Of a DNA stretch of 64,000 nucleotides, positions 26,005-34,629 are shown piece by piece. The position numbers and the translations under genes are program-made. Source of the DNA: Acidimicrobiaceae bacterium. Its GTDB lineage: Bacteria > Actinomycetota > Acidimicrobiia > Acidimicrobiales > RAAP-2. The notes beneath the pieces are model-generated. The model was not told where the DNA came from. It ran no database searches and was given only the letters and a program-made list of their open reading frames with translations. Position 1 is the first letter of the stretch, and each line of letters opens with the position of its first letter. The DNA is taken from positions 62,001 through 126,000 of the forward strand of contig PLHJ01000006.1 in NCBI GenBank assembly GCA_003138895.1. Direction: 5' to 3'.

Positions 26005-26031
26005 GGATTAGGGCTACTGGGAGGAGGACAA

Positions 26032-26454
26032 GTGCTGGCTTTTTTTGGACGTTACGAACACACGCTCGACGCCAAGGGCCGACTAATCCTCCCCGCACGC
26101 TTTCGCCCGGAGTTTGAACGAGGAGGACATCTCTCCCAACACTTCGAGGGCTGTGTTGCTCTATGGACGCCCGGTGAATTTTCTCGTCAACTGAGTGAAA
26201 TTCTTGAGGCCGGCCGAGGCGGTGACGCCGAAGCTCGCAACCGCGCTCGAGTGTGGGCGTCGGGTTCGTCCGATGTCGAGGTCGACAAACAAGGCCGCTT
26301 CGCAATTCCACCTTCCGCACGCGCCTTCGCGGATCTGAGTAGCGACGTCCTCGTCATTGGCGCGATTGACCGCATTGAGCTCTGGAACCCTCAGCGCTTT
26401 GAAAGTCGGGTCGCTCCGGCGGAGGGTTTTTTCAATGGGAGTGACCTTGGCTAA
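26032..26454 (+). CDS. mraZ: transcriptional regulator MraZ
   Basis: DNA-binding repressor at the head of the division and cell-wall cluster, 140 residues. The start is GTG at 26032 behind GGGAGGAGG. Two MraZ/AbrB-type repeats are visible: DAKGRLILPARFR near residues 12-25 and DKQGRFAIPPSAR in the second half. It presumably binds the repeats just upstream and represses the operon. Its stop shares one base with an ATG at 26454 in the frame of rsmH. Confidence 0.96.
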   Translation: MLAFFGRYEHTLDAKGRLILPARFRPEFERGGHLSQHFEGCVALWTPGEFSRQLSEILEAGRGGDAEARNRARVWASGSSDVEVDKQGRFAIPPSARAFADLSSDVLVIGAIDRIELWNPQRFESRVAPAEGFFNGSDLG

Positions 26455-26600
26455 TGAAGGAGAAACCACTACGTAACTTTCCCCACGAAACCTGGACCAT
26501 GCGCAGCCTTCCGACCGGCACGAGGAAGAAAACCTCCTCCGCCCTCTTCACCGTGTATTCGACGAGTTACCGCTCGACGGAGTCGGTCGTAGGGCTGCGA

Positions 26601-27542
26601 ATGGCCCAAGATTTCAACCACACTCCGGTGCTCGAGCGCAGCATTATCGAGCTTTTCAGCGGCTTGCCCGTTGGCGTGGTGGTTGACGCCACGTTGGGCG
26701 GCGGCGGACACGCCAAAGGGATTCTGGAACACTCGCACAATGTTCGACTCTTGGGAATTGATCGTGATGGGGTTGCCCGTGACGCGGCGGCGACGAAGCT
26801 GGCCGATTTTGGAGAACGCGTACGAATCGTGGCGGGAACGTTCGCCGATATATCGACGATTCTCGAAAAAGAAAGGGACTTCGTAAAGGGCGAACCGGTC
26901 GTAGGCATCTTGATGGATCTGGGCGTCTCGTCGCCACAACTTGATGATCCATCGCGAGGGTTCTCCTTTCGTTCCGACGCACCACTCGACATGCGCATGG
27001 ACCAAACGTCTGACGTAACGGCCGCGATGGTAATTGCGAACATTGATCAGCACGAACTCGCGCGACTCCTACGCGACCACGGTGAATCTCGCTTCGCGCC
27101 CGGTATTGCTCGCTCGATAAAGGAACGCCAGCCAACGACGACGGGAGAACTCGTCGAAGCAGTGGAACGAGCGGTGCCTATGGCGGCTCGTCGACGCGGG
27201 CACGTAGCGACGCGCGTCTTTCAAGCCTTGCGAGTACGGGTCAATGACGAAGAAGCGCAGTTGGAGAGTGGACTTTCGGGCGCTCTGGACGTACTTTCGC
27301 CTCACGGCGTCCTCGCCGTCATCTCGTACCACTCGGGAGAAGACCGGGTAGTAAAGCGACTTCTCCATGAGGCCTCCACCGGTGGATGTACGTGCCCGCC
27401 GGAGTTGGGATGTGTCTGCGGAGCAGTTCCGACCGTCACGTTGAAAAAGGCCAGTGCCTTGCTGGCTCAACCCGACGAAATTGGCGCAAATCCCAGAGCG
27501 CGGTCAGCGCGGCTTCGAGTCGCTTGGAGGCTCGCTACATGA
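26601..27542 (+). CDS. rsmH: 16S rRNA (cytosine(1402)-N(4))-methyltransferase RsmH
   Basis: SAM-dependent methyltransferase acting on C1402 of 16S rRNA, 313 residues from the ATG at 26601, giving the usual start MAQDFNHTPVL. The SAM motif is DATLGGGGHAKGIL, and the family segment LMDLGVSSPQLDDPSRGFS is present, as is the late ISYHSGEDRVVKR. The frame is open 49 codons further up to an ATG at 26454 that overlaps the mraZ stop; that extension is rich in Thr, Ser and Arg. The short form fits the common family length, but the extended form cannot be excluded. The stop overlaps ftsL by 4 nt. Confidence 0.93.
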   Translation: MAQDFNHTPVLERSIIELFSGLPVGVVVDATLGGGGHAKGILEHSHNVRLLGIDRDGVARDAAATKLADFGERVRIVAGTFADISTILEKERDFVKGEPVVGILMDLGVSSPQLDDPSRGFSFRSDAPLDMRMDQTSDVTAAMVIANIDQHELARLLRDHGESRFAPGIARSIKERQPTTTGELVEAVERAVPMAARRRGHVATRVFQALRVRVNDEEAQLESGLSGALDVLSPHGVLAVISYHSGEDRVVKRLLHEASTGGCTCPPELGCVCGAVPTVTLKKASALLAQPDEIGANPRARSARLRVAWRLAT

Positions 27543-27994
27543 GCGTCATTACGTTTCCACGAAGTACTTCGCGTCCGATACGACGCGAAACGCCGCCTAG
27601 CAAAGTCACCACGACTGCACCGGGTCGAACAAAGTCGCGACATCGACGACCGATTTCTCGGCGTTGGACGGCGCTCGCTCCGTCGGGCCGAGCAGCAATT
27701 ATTGGCGCCGTCGCAATGTTTGTGGTGCTGGTAGGCAACACATACACGGCGCAGCGACAAATCGAATTGCACAACTTGCAAGCTCAATTACTTCAGGCAC
27801 AGTCGAGCTACGCGCAGCAAGTAAGCGACTATACGAACATTGCAGCTCCCGGACGTGTTGCTACGGATGCTGGCAATTTGCACCTCGTTGAACCGACGTC
27901 GGTAACTCAAATTGCCTCCGTACCACTTACGACACCACTCGCTCTACCGACCTTCACATCAAAGGTAAAACCTATTTCGAGGATTATCCCGTGA
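27539..27994 (+). CDS. ftsL: FtsL-like cell division protein
   Basis: Small bitopic membrane protein of the divisome, 151 residues from the ATG at 27539. A basic cytoplasmic tail of about 55 residues is followed by one membrane helix (AAIIGAVAMFVVLVGNTY), a short heptad region with LHNLQAQLLQAQSSYAQQV, and the motif APGRVATDAGNLHLVEP, similar to the conserved end of FtsL/DivIC. Recognised by position between rsmH and ftsI as well as by this layout. It overlaps both neighbours by 4 nt. Confidence 0.85.
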   Translation: MSVITFPRSTSRPIRRETPPSKVTTTAPGRTKSRHRRPISRRWTALAPSGRAAIIGAVAMFVVLVGNTYTAQRQIELHNLQAQLLQAQSSYAQQVSDYTNIAAPGRVATDAGNLHLVEPTSVTQIASVPLTTPLALPTFTSKVKPISRIIP

Positions 27995-29835
27995 GCATTC
28001 CAATAGCGGGTACGCCTCGATATCGAACGCCGCACCATCGAGATTCGATTGAATCCAACGCCCACTACTTCTCAAAGCGCCTTCGTTATTTTCAAGTTGG
28101 TATTGGCCTCGTTATGTTGCTGCTAGTCGCCAGATTGGTACAGATTCAAGTTCTTGATGGAACGAAGTACTCAAAGATATCCGTTGAACAAGTACGCACG
28201 AACGTTGCGACACCTGCGTTGCGCGGCAGCATTTACGATCGATACGGCCAGATACTGGCAGTATCACAGCCAACCTCGCTGGTCATCGCTGACGATTTTC
28301 AGATCAAGCACCCTGTCGCCGAAGCGGCAGCTCTTGCGCCATTGGTGGGTGAGAGCGCCAAACAACTTCTTCCAAAACTGCAAAAGAACTCTGGCTACGT
28401 CATTTTGACGAATTCTCTCAACATCACCGACGGACACAAACTCGCCTCTCGATACTTGCCGGGAATTGTGGTCCTTAATAGTTCGGAGAGAAAGCAACCC
28501 AACGGAGCGGTGGCGACAGCGCTGCTTGGCGGCGTGAATGCCTCGGGTGCCGGTTCAGCTGGACTCGAATATCAATACCAAAATCTTCTCGCTGGTAAAT
28601 CCGGCCTCGAACGCGTCTTCGCCTCACCGTCGGGCATTTCGCTTCCCGGCTCGCGGACCGTCGTCGTGCGTCCAGCAAAAGCGGGACAAGGCCTCGAATT
28701 GACAATTGACACGCCGCTGCAATTTGTCACGGAGCAAGCGCTCGCACAAGAATTGGTTTCTACAAAAGCCCTCACTGGCGACGCCATCATTATGGATGTA
28801 AAGACTGGTCAAATTCTGGCGAACGCGTCACTCGTGAACACGAATGTGCAAGCTGGCCAACTGGGACCAATTCCATCGTGGGGAACGTCGGTTGGCGTGA
28901 AGGGTGTGCAGCAAACGATTAATGATCTCTCCTTTACAAATACGTACGAGCCAGGATCGGTCTTTAAGGTCGTCACGTTCTCGGCAGCCTTGCAAGCGGG
29001 GGCAATCTCTCCGACGACACCGTTCACCGTTCCGTATTCGCTGCACGTTTCGAATCGAGTTTTCCACGACGCCGAATATCATCCCCTGGAGACATTGAGC
29101 GCGACACAGATCCTCGCGCAATCGTCCAACATCGGCACATACGAAATTGCCAGTCGCGTTGGAGAAGACAATTTGTTGGCGCAGGTGCAGCGTCTTGGAT
29201 TTGGACAGTCAACGGGATTGAACTTTCCAGGCGAAACGCCCGGCCTCTTAGTGAATGCCGCCACGTGGTATCCGAGCGACTTGGCTGCTCTTCCGATTGG
29301 TCAAGTTGACGCGGTCACCCCAATTCAAGTCATCGACGCCTACAACTCGATTGCTAACGACGGTGAGTACGTCGCCCCCAAACTGATCCTTGGGACAGTT
29401 GGCGCGAACGGGTCAATAACGAAAACTGCGGCTAGTCCCAAACACGAAGCTTTCACGCCCACGGTCGCGAATGAACTGAAGAGCATGCTTCAACAAGTGG
29501 TGCTCGTCGGAACAGGCACCAACGCAATTATTCCTGGCTACGAAGTAGCGGGGAAGACGGGAACGGCCCAGATTCCAACGCCGGGACACAGTTCCTATAT
29601 AAAAGGTGCGTACAACGCGAGCTTCGTTGGTTTTGCCCCTGCCCAAAAACCCGTTCTTACGATGCTCGTGGTGATTGAGCGACCCCAAACGACGATTTAC
29701 GGTGGTGCGGTTGCCGCTCCCGTCTTTCAGCGGGTTATGAGCTACGCGTTGCATCACTACGGAATCCCTTCGACCAGTGTCGTGCAAAAACCACTTAAGG
29801 GCACGAGTGCGAGTATCTCATCGGACGTGACGTGA
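27991..29835 (+). CDS. ftsI: peptidoglycan transpeptidase FtsI (class B penicillin-binding protein)
   Basis: Septal DD-transpeptidase, 614 residues from a GTG. An N-terminal membrane helix (about residues 32-50) precedes the dimerisation domain. The catalytic motifs are SVFK with nucleophile S323 and K326, SSN at 378-380, and KTG at 522-524. No PASTA repeats follow. It is the target of beta-lactams and the partner of FtsW, encoded four genes downstream. Junctions with ftsL (GTGA) and murE overlap. Confidence 0.97.
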   Translation: MSIPIAGTPRYRTPHHRDSIESNAHYFSKRLRYFQVGIGLVMLLLVARLVQIQVLDGTKYSKISVEQVRTNVATPALRGSIYDRYGQILAVSQPTSLVIADDFQIKHPVAEAAALAPLVGESAKQLLPKLQKNSGYVILTNSLNITDGHKLASRYLPGIVVLNSSERKQPNGAVATALLGGVNASGAGSAGLEYQYQNLLAGKSGLERVFASPSGISLPGSRTVVVRPAKAGQGLELTIDTPLQFVTEQALAQELVSTKALTGDAIIMDVKTGQILANASLVNTNVQAGQLGPIPSWGTSVGVKGVQQTINDLSFTNTYEPGSVFKVVTFSAALQAGAISPTTPFTVPYSLHVSNRVFHDAEYHPLETLSATQILAQSSNIGTYEIASRVGEDNLLAQVQRLGFGQSTGLNFPGETPGLLVNAATWYPSDLAALPIGQVDAVTPIQVIDAYNSIANDGEYVAPKLILGTVGANGSITKTAASPKHEAFTPTVANELKSMLQQVVLVGTGTNAIIPGYEVAGKTGTAQIPTPGHSSYIKGAYNASFVGFAPAQKPVLTMLVVIERPQTTIYGGAVAAPVFQRVMSYALHHYGIPSTSVVQKPLKGTSASISSDVT

Positions 29836-31232
29836 TGAAACTTGTTGATCTTCTCGGTGATGAATTGCCCGTTAACGCGCACGGAAATATAGAGGTGCGG
29901 CGTGTCGAGGTTGATTCGCGGGCCTGCAAGCCCGACACGCTCTTTTTTGCCATGCCGGGAAGAAACGCCGACGGGGTTCATTTTATTGACGATGCCGTGC
30001 GAAACGGAGCGGTCGCCGTTATCGCAACGTCCACGGTTTCGAGCACCGTACCTTCATTCGTGGTATCGCCTGCTCAGCAACAAGCACTTTTGCAATTGGC
30101 GAGTGCTCGGGTCGCGGGTAATCCCGAAGTCGGCATTCAATTCGTCGGGGTAACAGGTACTAACGGTAAGACGAGTGTGGCGACGTTAATGGGCGAATTG
30201 TGGCAGTCACTGGGAATGAGTGCGGCGACGATTGGCACTCTTACAAGCGCTCGGACCACACCCGCACCACCCGAACTATTTCGCACGTTGGCTTCAATCC
30301 GCAACCAGTGGGGACCCCAGACAACGCGACCGCTGGTGTCCATGGAAGTGTCGAGCCACGCAATTGACCAACATCGCGTTGACGCTTTACGATTTTCGGT
30401 GGCGATTTTCACCAATCTTTCTCAAGATCACCTTGATTATCACGGATCCATGGATTCGTACTACGAAGCCAAACGTGAATTATTCGAATCAAGTCATAGC
30501 GACACAGCTGTCGTATGGGTGGGCGATCACTACGGCGCTCGCTTAGCCGACGAATTGTCAATTCCGGTTACTCGAGTGAACCGCGATGAAGCTGTCAACG
30601 CTCGGCTACATCGTGACGGCACATCATTTGAGTGGAGGGGTCACAATATTGAGTCACCACTCATCGGTGATTTCAATATCGATAACGCGCTGTTGGTGTT
30701 AAGCGCTGGCTCAATTTTGGGTGTGAGCGCTGCTGATATGGCCCTCGCGTTTCGTACGGTGGCTCGTGTGTCCGGTCGCTTTGAGATCGTGAGCGACAAA
30801 GGACCGACGGTCGTGGTCGACTACGCTCATACCCCCGACGCCCTTCGTCGACTCATTACCTCGGCCAGGGAACTCGCTGGAAAAGGTCGAGTCATTGTGG
30901 TGTTTGGCTGCGGGGGAGAGCGTGATCACGCGAAACGTCCGGCGATGGGATCGATTGCCACAAGCCTGGCCGACGTGGTTGTGTTGACGTCGGACAATCC
31001 GAGAAGTGAATCAACGGAGATGATTTTGGATGAAATTGAAGGTGGTTGTGAACCGGAAAGTACGTACTTTCGTGAAAGTGATCGGCGTGAAGCGATCGCC
31101 GTTGCTCTTAACGTGGCGTTACCCCACGACGTTGTACTCGTTGCGGGGAAAGGTCACGAGCGAACTCAAATTATTGGGGACAGCGTGATTGATTTTGATG
31201 ACCGCGTTGTCATACGAGAGTTACTGGCGTGA
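29835..31232 (+). CDS. murE: UDP-MurNAc-tripeptide synthetase MurE (meso-DAP adding)
   Basis: Mur ligase adding the third amino acid of the peptidoglycan stem peptide, 465 residues. ATG 29835 overlaps the ftsI stop by one base (TGATG); a GTG one codon earlier is equivalent. The ATP loop is VTGTNGKTSVATL, the central domain has NLSQDHLDYHGSM, and HTPDALRRL lies in the C-terminal domain. The substrate motif D387-N-P-R390 is the one known to select meso-diaminopimelate over lysine. In most bacteria murF would follow; here mraY follows directly. Confidence 0.97.
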   Translation: MKLVDLLGDELPVNAHGNIEVRRVEVDSRACKPDTLFFAMPGRNADGVHFIDDAVRNGAVAVIATSTVSSTVPSFVVSPAQQQALLQLASARVAGNPEVGIQFVGVTGTNGKTSVATLMGELWQSLGMSAATIGTLTSARTTPAPPELFRTLASIRNQWGPQTTRPLVSMEVSSHAIDQHRVDALRFSVAIFTNLSQDHLDYHGSMDSYYEAKRELFESSHSDTAVVWVGDHYGARLADELSIPVTRVNRDEAVNARLHRDGTSFEWRGHNIESPLIGDFNIDNALLVLSAGSILGVSAADMALAFRTVARVSGRFEIVSDKGPTVVVDYAHTPDALRRLITSARELAGKGRVIVVFGCGGERDHAKRPAMGSIATSLADVVVLTSDNPRSESTEMILDEIEGGCEPESTYFRESDRREAIAVALNVALPHDVVLVAGKGHERTQIIGDSVIDFDDRVVIRELLA

Positions 31233-31241
31233 GGAATTGAC

Positions 31242-32276
31242 ATGTTGAGCTTGATGGAAGCTGGAGGCTGCGGATTCTTAATATCGCTGTTCTTTACGCC
31301 CTTCTACATTCGTTTTCTACGTTCACGATCACTCGGTCAACGAATTCGAGAAGACGGTCCCCAAAGTCACCAATCCAAGGCCGGCACCCCAACCATGGGT
31401 GGTGTCGTAATTTTGGCCTCGGGCGTTATTGGCTATCTCATGGGGCACGTTGGTACGGCGATTACGTTCACTCGAGCCGGCGCTCTGGTGGTGTTAACGA
31501 CATTGGCCGCAGGTTTGTTGGGCTTTGCTGATGACTACGTGGCAATTCGTCACGCTCGAAACCTCGGTCTCAATAAACGCGGCAAGTTTGCCGGTCAACT
31601 CATCATCGCGCTCAGCTTCTCGCTACTCGCGGTGTACTGGGTGCACACGTCGACGCGGTTATCGTTCACTCGACTGACGTTGCCCGGTTGGCAACTGGGA
31701 GTTGTTGGTTGGATACTGCTTTCCGTTTTTGTCCTCGTGGCCACCTCGAACGGTGTAAATCTCACGGACGGACTTGATGGGCTCGCCGCCGGATCGGCCA
31801 CGTTCTGCTTTGCCATTTTGTCCATCATCGGCTACTGGCAGTTTCGTCACTTCACGATTTATCACCTGGGCCCCGCGCTCGATCTCGGATTATTTGCGGT
31901 TGCGCTCGTGGGTGGTTGTCTTGGATTCCTATGGTGGAACGCCGTACCGGCTCAAATAATCATGGGCGATACAGGCGCACTAAGCATTGGTACCGCCCTG
32001 GGCGGACTCTGTCTTCTCATGAACCTTGATTTGTTGCTGGTGGTAATCGGTGGATTGTTCGTATTTGAAACCGCTTCGGTGATTTTGCAAATTATTAGCT
32101 TTCGACTGTTTCACCGGCGAATTTTCCGCATGGCGCCAATCCATCATCATTTTGAACTCAAGGGTTGGCCGGAAGCAACGTTAATCATTCGCTTTTGGAT
32201 CTTGGCTGGACTTCTCGCTGCACTAGGACTGGGAATGTTCTACGGCGACTTCTTAAAGATTTCGGGAGTCGCGTGA
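31242..32276 (+). CDS. mraY: phospho-N-acetylmuramoyl-pentapeptide transferase MraY
   Basis: Membrane enzyme that transfers phospho-MurNAc-pentapeptide to undecaprenyl phosphate, making lipid I; 344 residues and about ten helices. Recognisable motifs are GTPTMGG, LGFADDY with the catalytic aspartates, LTDGLDGLA, MGDTGALSIG and APIHHHFELKGWPE. GAGGAA precedes the ATG. The stop overlaps ftsW by one base. murD, which normally sits between mraY and ftsW, is absent. Confidence 0.98.
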   Translation: MLSLMEAGGCGFLISLFFTPFYIRFLRSRSLGQRIREDGPQSHQSKAGTPTMGGVVILASGVIGYLMGHVGTAITFTRAGALVVLTTLAAGLLGFADDYVAIRHARNLGLNKRGKFAGQLIIALSFSLLAVYWVHTSTRLSFTRLTLPGWQLGVVGWILLSVFVLVATSNGVNLTDGLDGLAAGSATFCFAILSIIGYWQFRHFTIYHLGPALDLGLFAVALVGGCLGFLWWNAVPAQIIMGDTGALSIGTALGGLCLLMNLDLLLVVIGGLFVFETASVILQIISFRLFHRRIFRMAPIHHHFELKGWPEATLIIRFWILAGLLAALGLGMFYGDFLKISGVA

Positions 32277-33514
32277 TGTTGCGACAAAAAGGTGCACGTC
32301 TCGGAACAACGAACTCACTCGAGCGTTCCCTTCTCGTGCTGCTGTTTTTCTTTCTCGTCGCCGGCGTTCTCGCGGTAGGAAGCGCCAGCGCACCTCAGGC
32401 AGCCGCGAGTGGAGGATCGAGCTGGTCGTATCTCGAGCGCGACCTTCTATTCGTGTTGGTTGGTGTTGTGGCCTTCATTTTCATGACGCGAATCACGTCG
32501 GCGTTCCTCGCTAACTTCGCTACTGCTTTCATGGCCCTGTCGCTTGGTCTACTCGTGGTGGTCGAGGCGCTGGGTTCGTCTGCCTCGGGTGGACAACGCT
32601 GGTTGGGTTTTTCGGGTCTTCAGTTTCAACCCTCGGAATTGTTCAAGTTGGCGACGTGCATCTATTTGGCGTACGCGGTGGCTCGAATCGAAAGAAGTGG
32701 TCGCAACTGGCAAGCGATTTTAAAGGCAGCGGTGCCGCCCCTATTGGGGGCGATCATCATTTTTGCCGAGCCCGATATGGGCACGGCGTCGATCATTGTG
32801 CTCGTCACCTTTGCGGTACTGATCGTCGCTGGCCTTCCCGGGCGCACGATACGACTCTTCGCCTTTATGGGAGTTGTTCTCGCGGGAATATTCGCGTTTG
32901 CCGCTCCGTACCGACGTGAGCGCCTGTTGTCGTTTCTGCATCCGACGAGTGATCCAACGGGCGCGGGCTATCAGGTACTTCAGGCCAAGATTGGCTTAGG
33001 CGCGGGTCGCGTCGCGGGACTGGGTTACGGACAAAGTCGCGAAAAGTGGGGCCTCTTGCCCAATCCGCACACGGACTTCATTTTCGCCATCATCGGCGAA
33101 GAACTGGGTTTCATTGGTGCGGTCTTCGTCATTGCTCTTTTTGCGTGGTTGCTAATTCTGGCGTGCAAAATTGCACTTCGTGCACCCGATCGAGAGTCGC
33201 AGCTTCTGGCCGCGGGCATCACGTTCTGGCTCGGTTTTGAGGCAGTCATCAACATTGCGTCCGTGGTGGGTCTGTGGCCGGTCACGGGCATTCCCTTACC
33301 GTTTTTTTCCTACGGCGGTACATCACTCATCATTGACTTGATGGCGCTTGGTCTGCTCGTCAACGTGGCTCGCCGCATCAAACCCCCGCGACCCTTTGAG
33401 GCGCAAGTACCTTCTGTTCGTGCCCATCAACGTCGTCCGACGCGCCGGCGCGAACACGTCAGTCCTCGTCGCGAGATGAGACAACCGGTACGTGAGACCG
33501 TTTCGAGGCATTAG
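32276..33514 (+). CDS. ftsW: peptidoglycan glycosyltransferase FtsW (SEDS family)
   Basis: Polytopic membrane polymerase of lipid II in septal wall synthesis, working with FtsI; 412 residues from ATG 32276. SEDS signatures include GGQRWLGFSGLQFQPSELFK, the loop EPDMGTASI, and NPHTDFIFAIIGEELG with the catalytic acidic residue region, then PFFSYGGTSL near the end. A basic tail of about 50 residues follows the last helix. The longer open frame to 32165 reads antisense to nothing useful and lies within mraY in another frame. Confidence 0.96.
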   Translation: MLRQKGARLGTTNSLERSLLVLLFFFLVAGVLAVGSASAPQAAASGGSSWSYLERDLLFVLVGVVAFIFMTRITSAFLANFATAFMALSLGLLVVVEALGSSASGGQRWLGFSGLQFQPSELFKLATCIYLAYAVARIERSGRNWQAILKAAVPPLLGAIIIFAEPDMGTASIIVLVTFAVLIVAGLPGRTIRLFAFMGVVLAGIFAFAAPYRRERLLSFLHPTSDPTGAGYQVLQAKIGLGAGRVAGLGYGQSREKWGLLPNPHTDFIFAIIGEELGFIGAVFVIALFAWLLILACKIALRAPDRESQLLAAGITFWLGFEAVINIASVVGLWPVTGIPLPFFSYGGTSLIIDLMALGLLVNVARRIKPPRPFEAQVPSVRAHQRRPTRRREHVSPRREMRQPVRETVSRH

Positions 33515-34629
33515 TGGCTCGGCCCATTGTTATCACCGGCGGTGGCACCGGGGGCCATATTTTCCCGATGGAAGCAATTGCTGAAGCACTCGTCGCCCTC
33601 GACTGGCCGAGTGAGGCTATCCGTTACGTCGGTAGTCGACGAGGTCAAGAGCGCCGACTACTTGGTGGCGACGCAGTCGCGTTGACGCTGCTTCCCGGCC
33701 GAGGCATTCGTCGTTCGTTGAAGCCTTCGGCAGTTGTTCAAAACATTGGCGCCGTCGCCGGACTCGCAGTGGCCATCGTGCAATCCCTGTATTTGGTCGC
33801 ACGATGGCGACCACGTGCTGTTGTCTCGGTGGGCGGATACGCAGCATTTCCGTTTGCACTCGTCAGTGCGTTAACGAATCGACGTCTCGTACTGGTGGAA
33901 TTCGACGCTGTAGCGACCGGTGTCCATCGCGTTCTCGCTCGATTCGCGACGCGGACGTGCGTGGCGTTTTCGAGTACCGAGCATCGAGCAGTGTTAACGG
34001 GAGCTCCCGTTCGTGCGTCCATTGCACAACTTGACCGTGACCCAACTGCTCGTTCTCGTGCGAAAAGCGCGCAACATCCGCCGATTGATCAAGAGCGTTT
34101 CGTCGTTGTGGTGATGACTGGTTCGCTCGGAGCGGGATCGGTCAACGCCGCAGTTTCAGAACTTGCCAATCTCTGGTCACAACGCACCGACCTGTGTGTC
34201 ATCCACGTAAGTGGCGTACGTGACTACGAAATCACCCTGGCTAGGTCGCCACGAACCAATGGTTTGGATTACCGAATTGTTGAGTTTGCCGACATGAAGG
34301 AACTTTGGTCGCTCGCTGACGTTGCGCTGTGTCGAGCGGGGGCGACTACGATTGCCGAACTGACATTGCTCGGCATTGCGAGTGTGCTCGTGCCCCTGCC
34401 GGGAGCTCCGGGTGATCACCAACGCTTAAACGCTGAGCGCCTCGTCGATCGTGACGCCGCGGTGATGTTGCTGGACCGCGAGTGCAACGCCGAATCTGTG
34501 GCGAAAGCCCTCGACGAATTACTAAAGGATGATCGTTGCACTGCGGTCGGCGCGAACGCGCGCGCGCTCGGTCATCCCCACGCTGCGCAGGCAATTGCCC
34601 AAGTGGTGCTTTCTGAGGTACGAGGGTGA
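33514..34629 (+). CDS. murG: lipid II synthase MurG (GT28 glycosyltransferase)
   Basis: Peripheral membrane enzyme adding GlcNAc to lipid I, 371 residues from a GTG overlapping the ftsW stop by one base. The N-terminal glycine loop GGGTGGHIFP, the second loop TGSLGAGSVN, CRAGATTIAELTLLG and PLPGAPGDHQRLNAERL identify it. The motif usually written HEQNxxxGxxN reads VEFDAVATGVHR here, so conserved glutamine and asparagine positions are changed. The rest is complete, so activity is likely. Confidence 0.93.
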   Translation: MARPIVITGGGTGGHIFPMEAIAEALVALDWPSEAIRYVGSRRGQERRLLGGDAVALTLLPGRGIRRSLKPSAVVQNIGAVAGLAVAIVQSLYLVARWRPRAVVSVGGYAAFPFALVSALTNRRLVLVEFDAVATGVHRVLARFATRTCVAFSSTEHRAVLTGAPVRASIAQLDRDPTARSRAKSAQHPPIDQERFVVVVMTGSLGAGSVNAAVSELANLWSQRTDLCVIHVSGVRDYEITLARSPRTNGLDYRIVEFADMKELWSLADVALCRAGATTIAELTLLGIASVLVPLPGAPGDHQRLNAERLVDRDAAVMLLDRECNAESVAKALDELLKDDRCTAVGANARALGHPHAAQAIAQVVLSEVRG

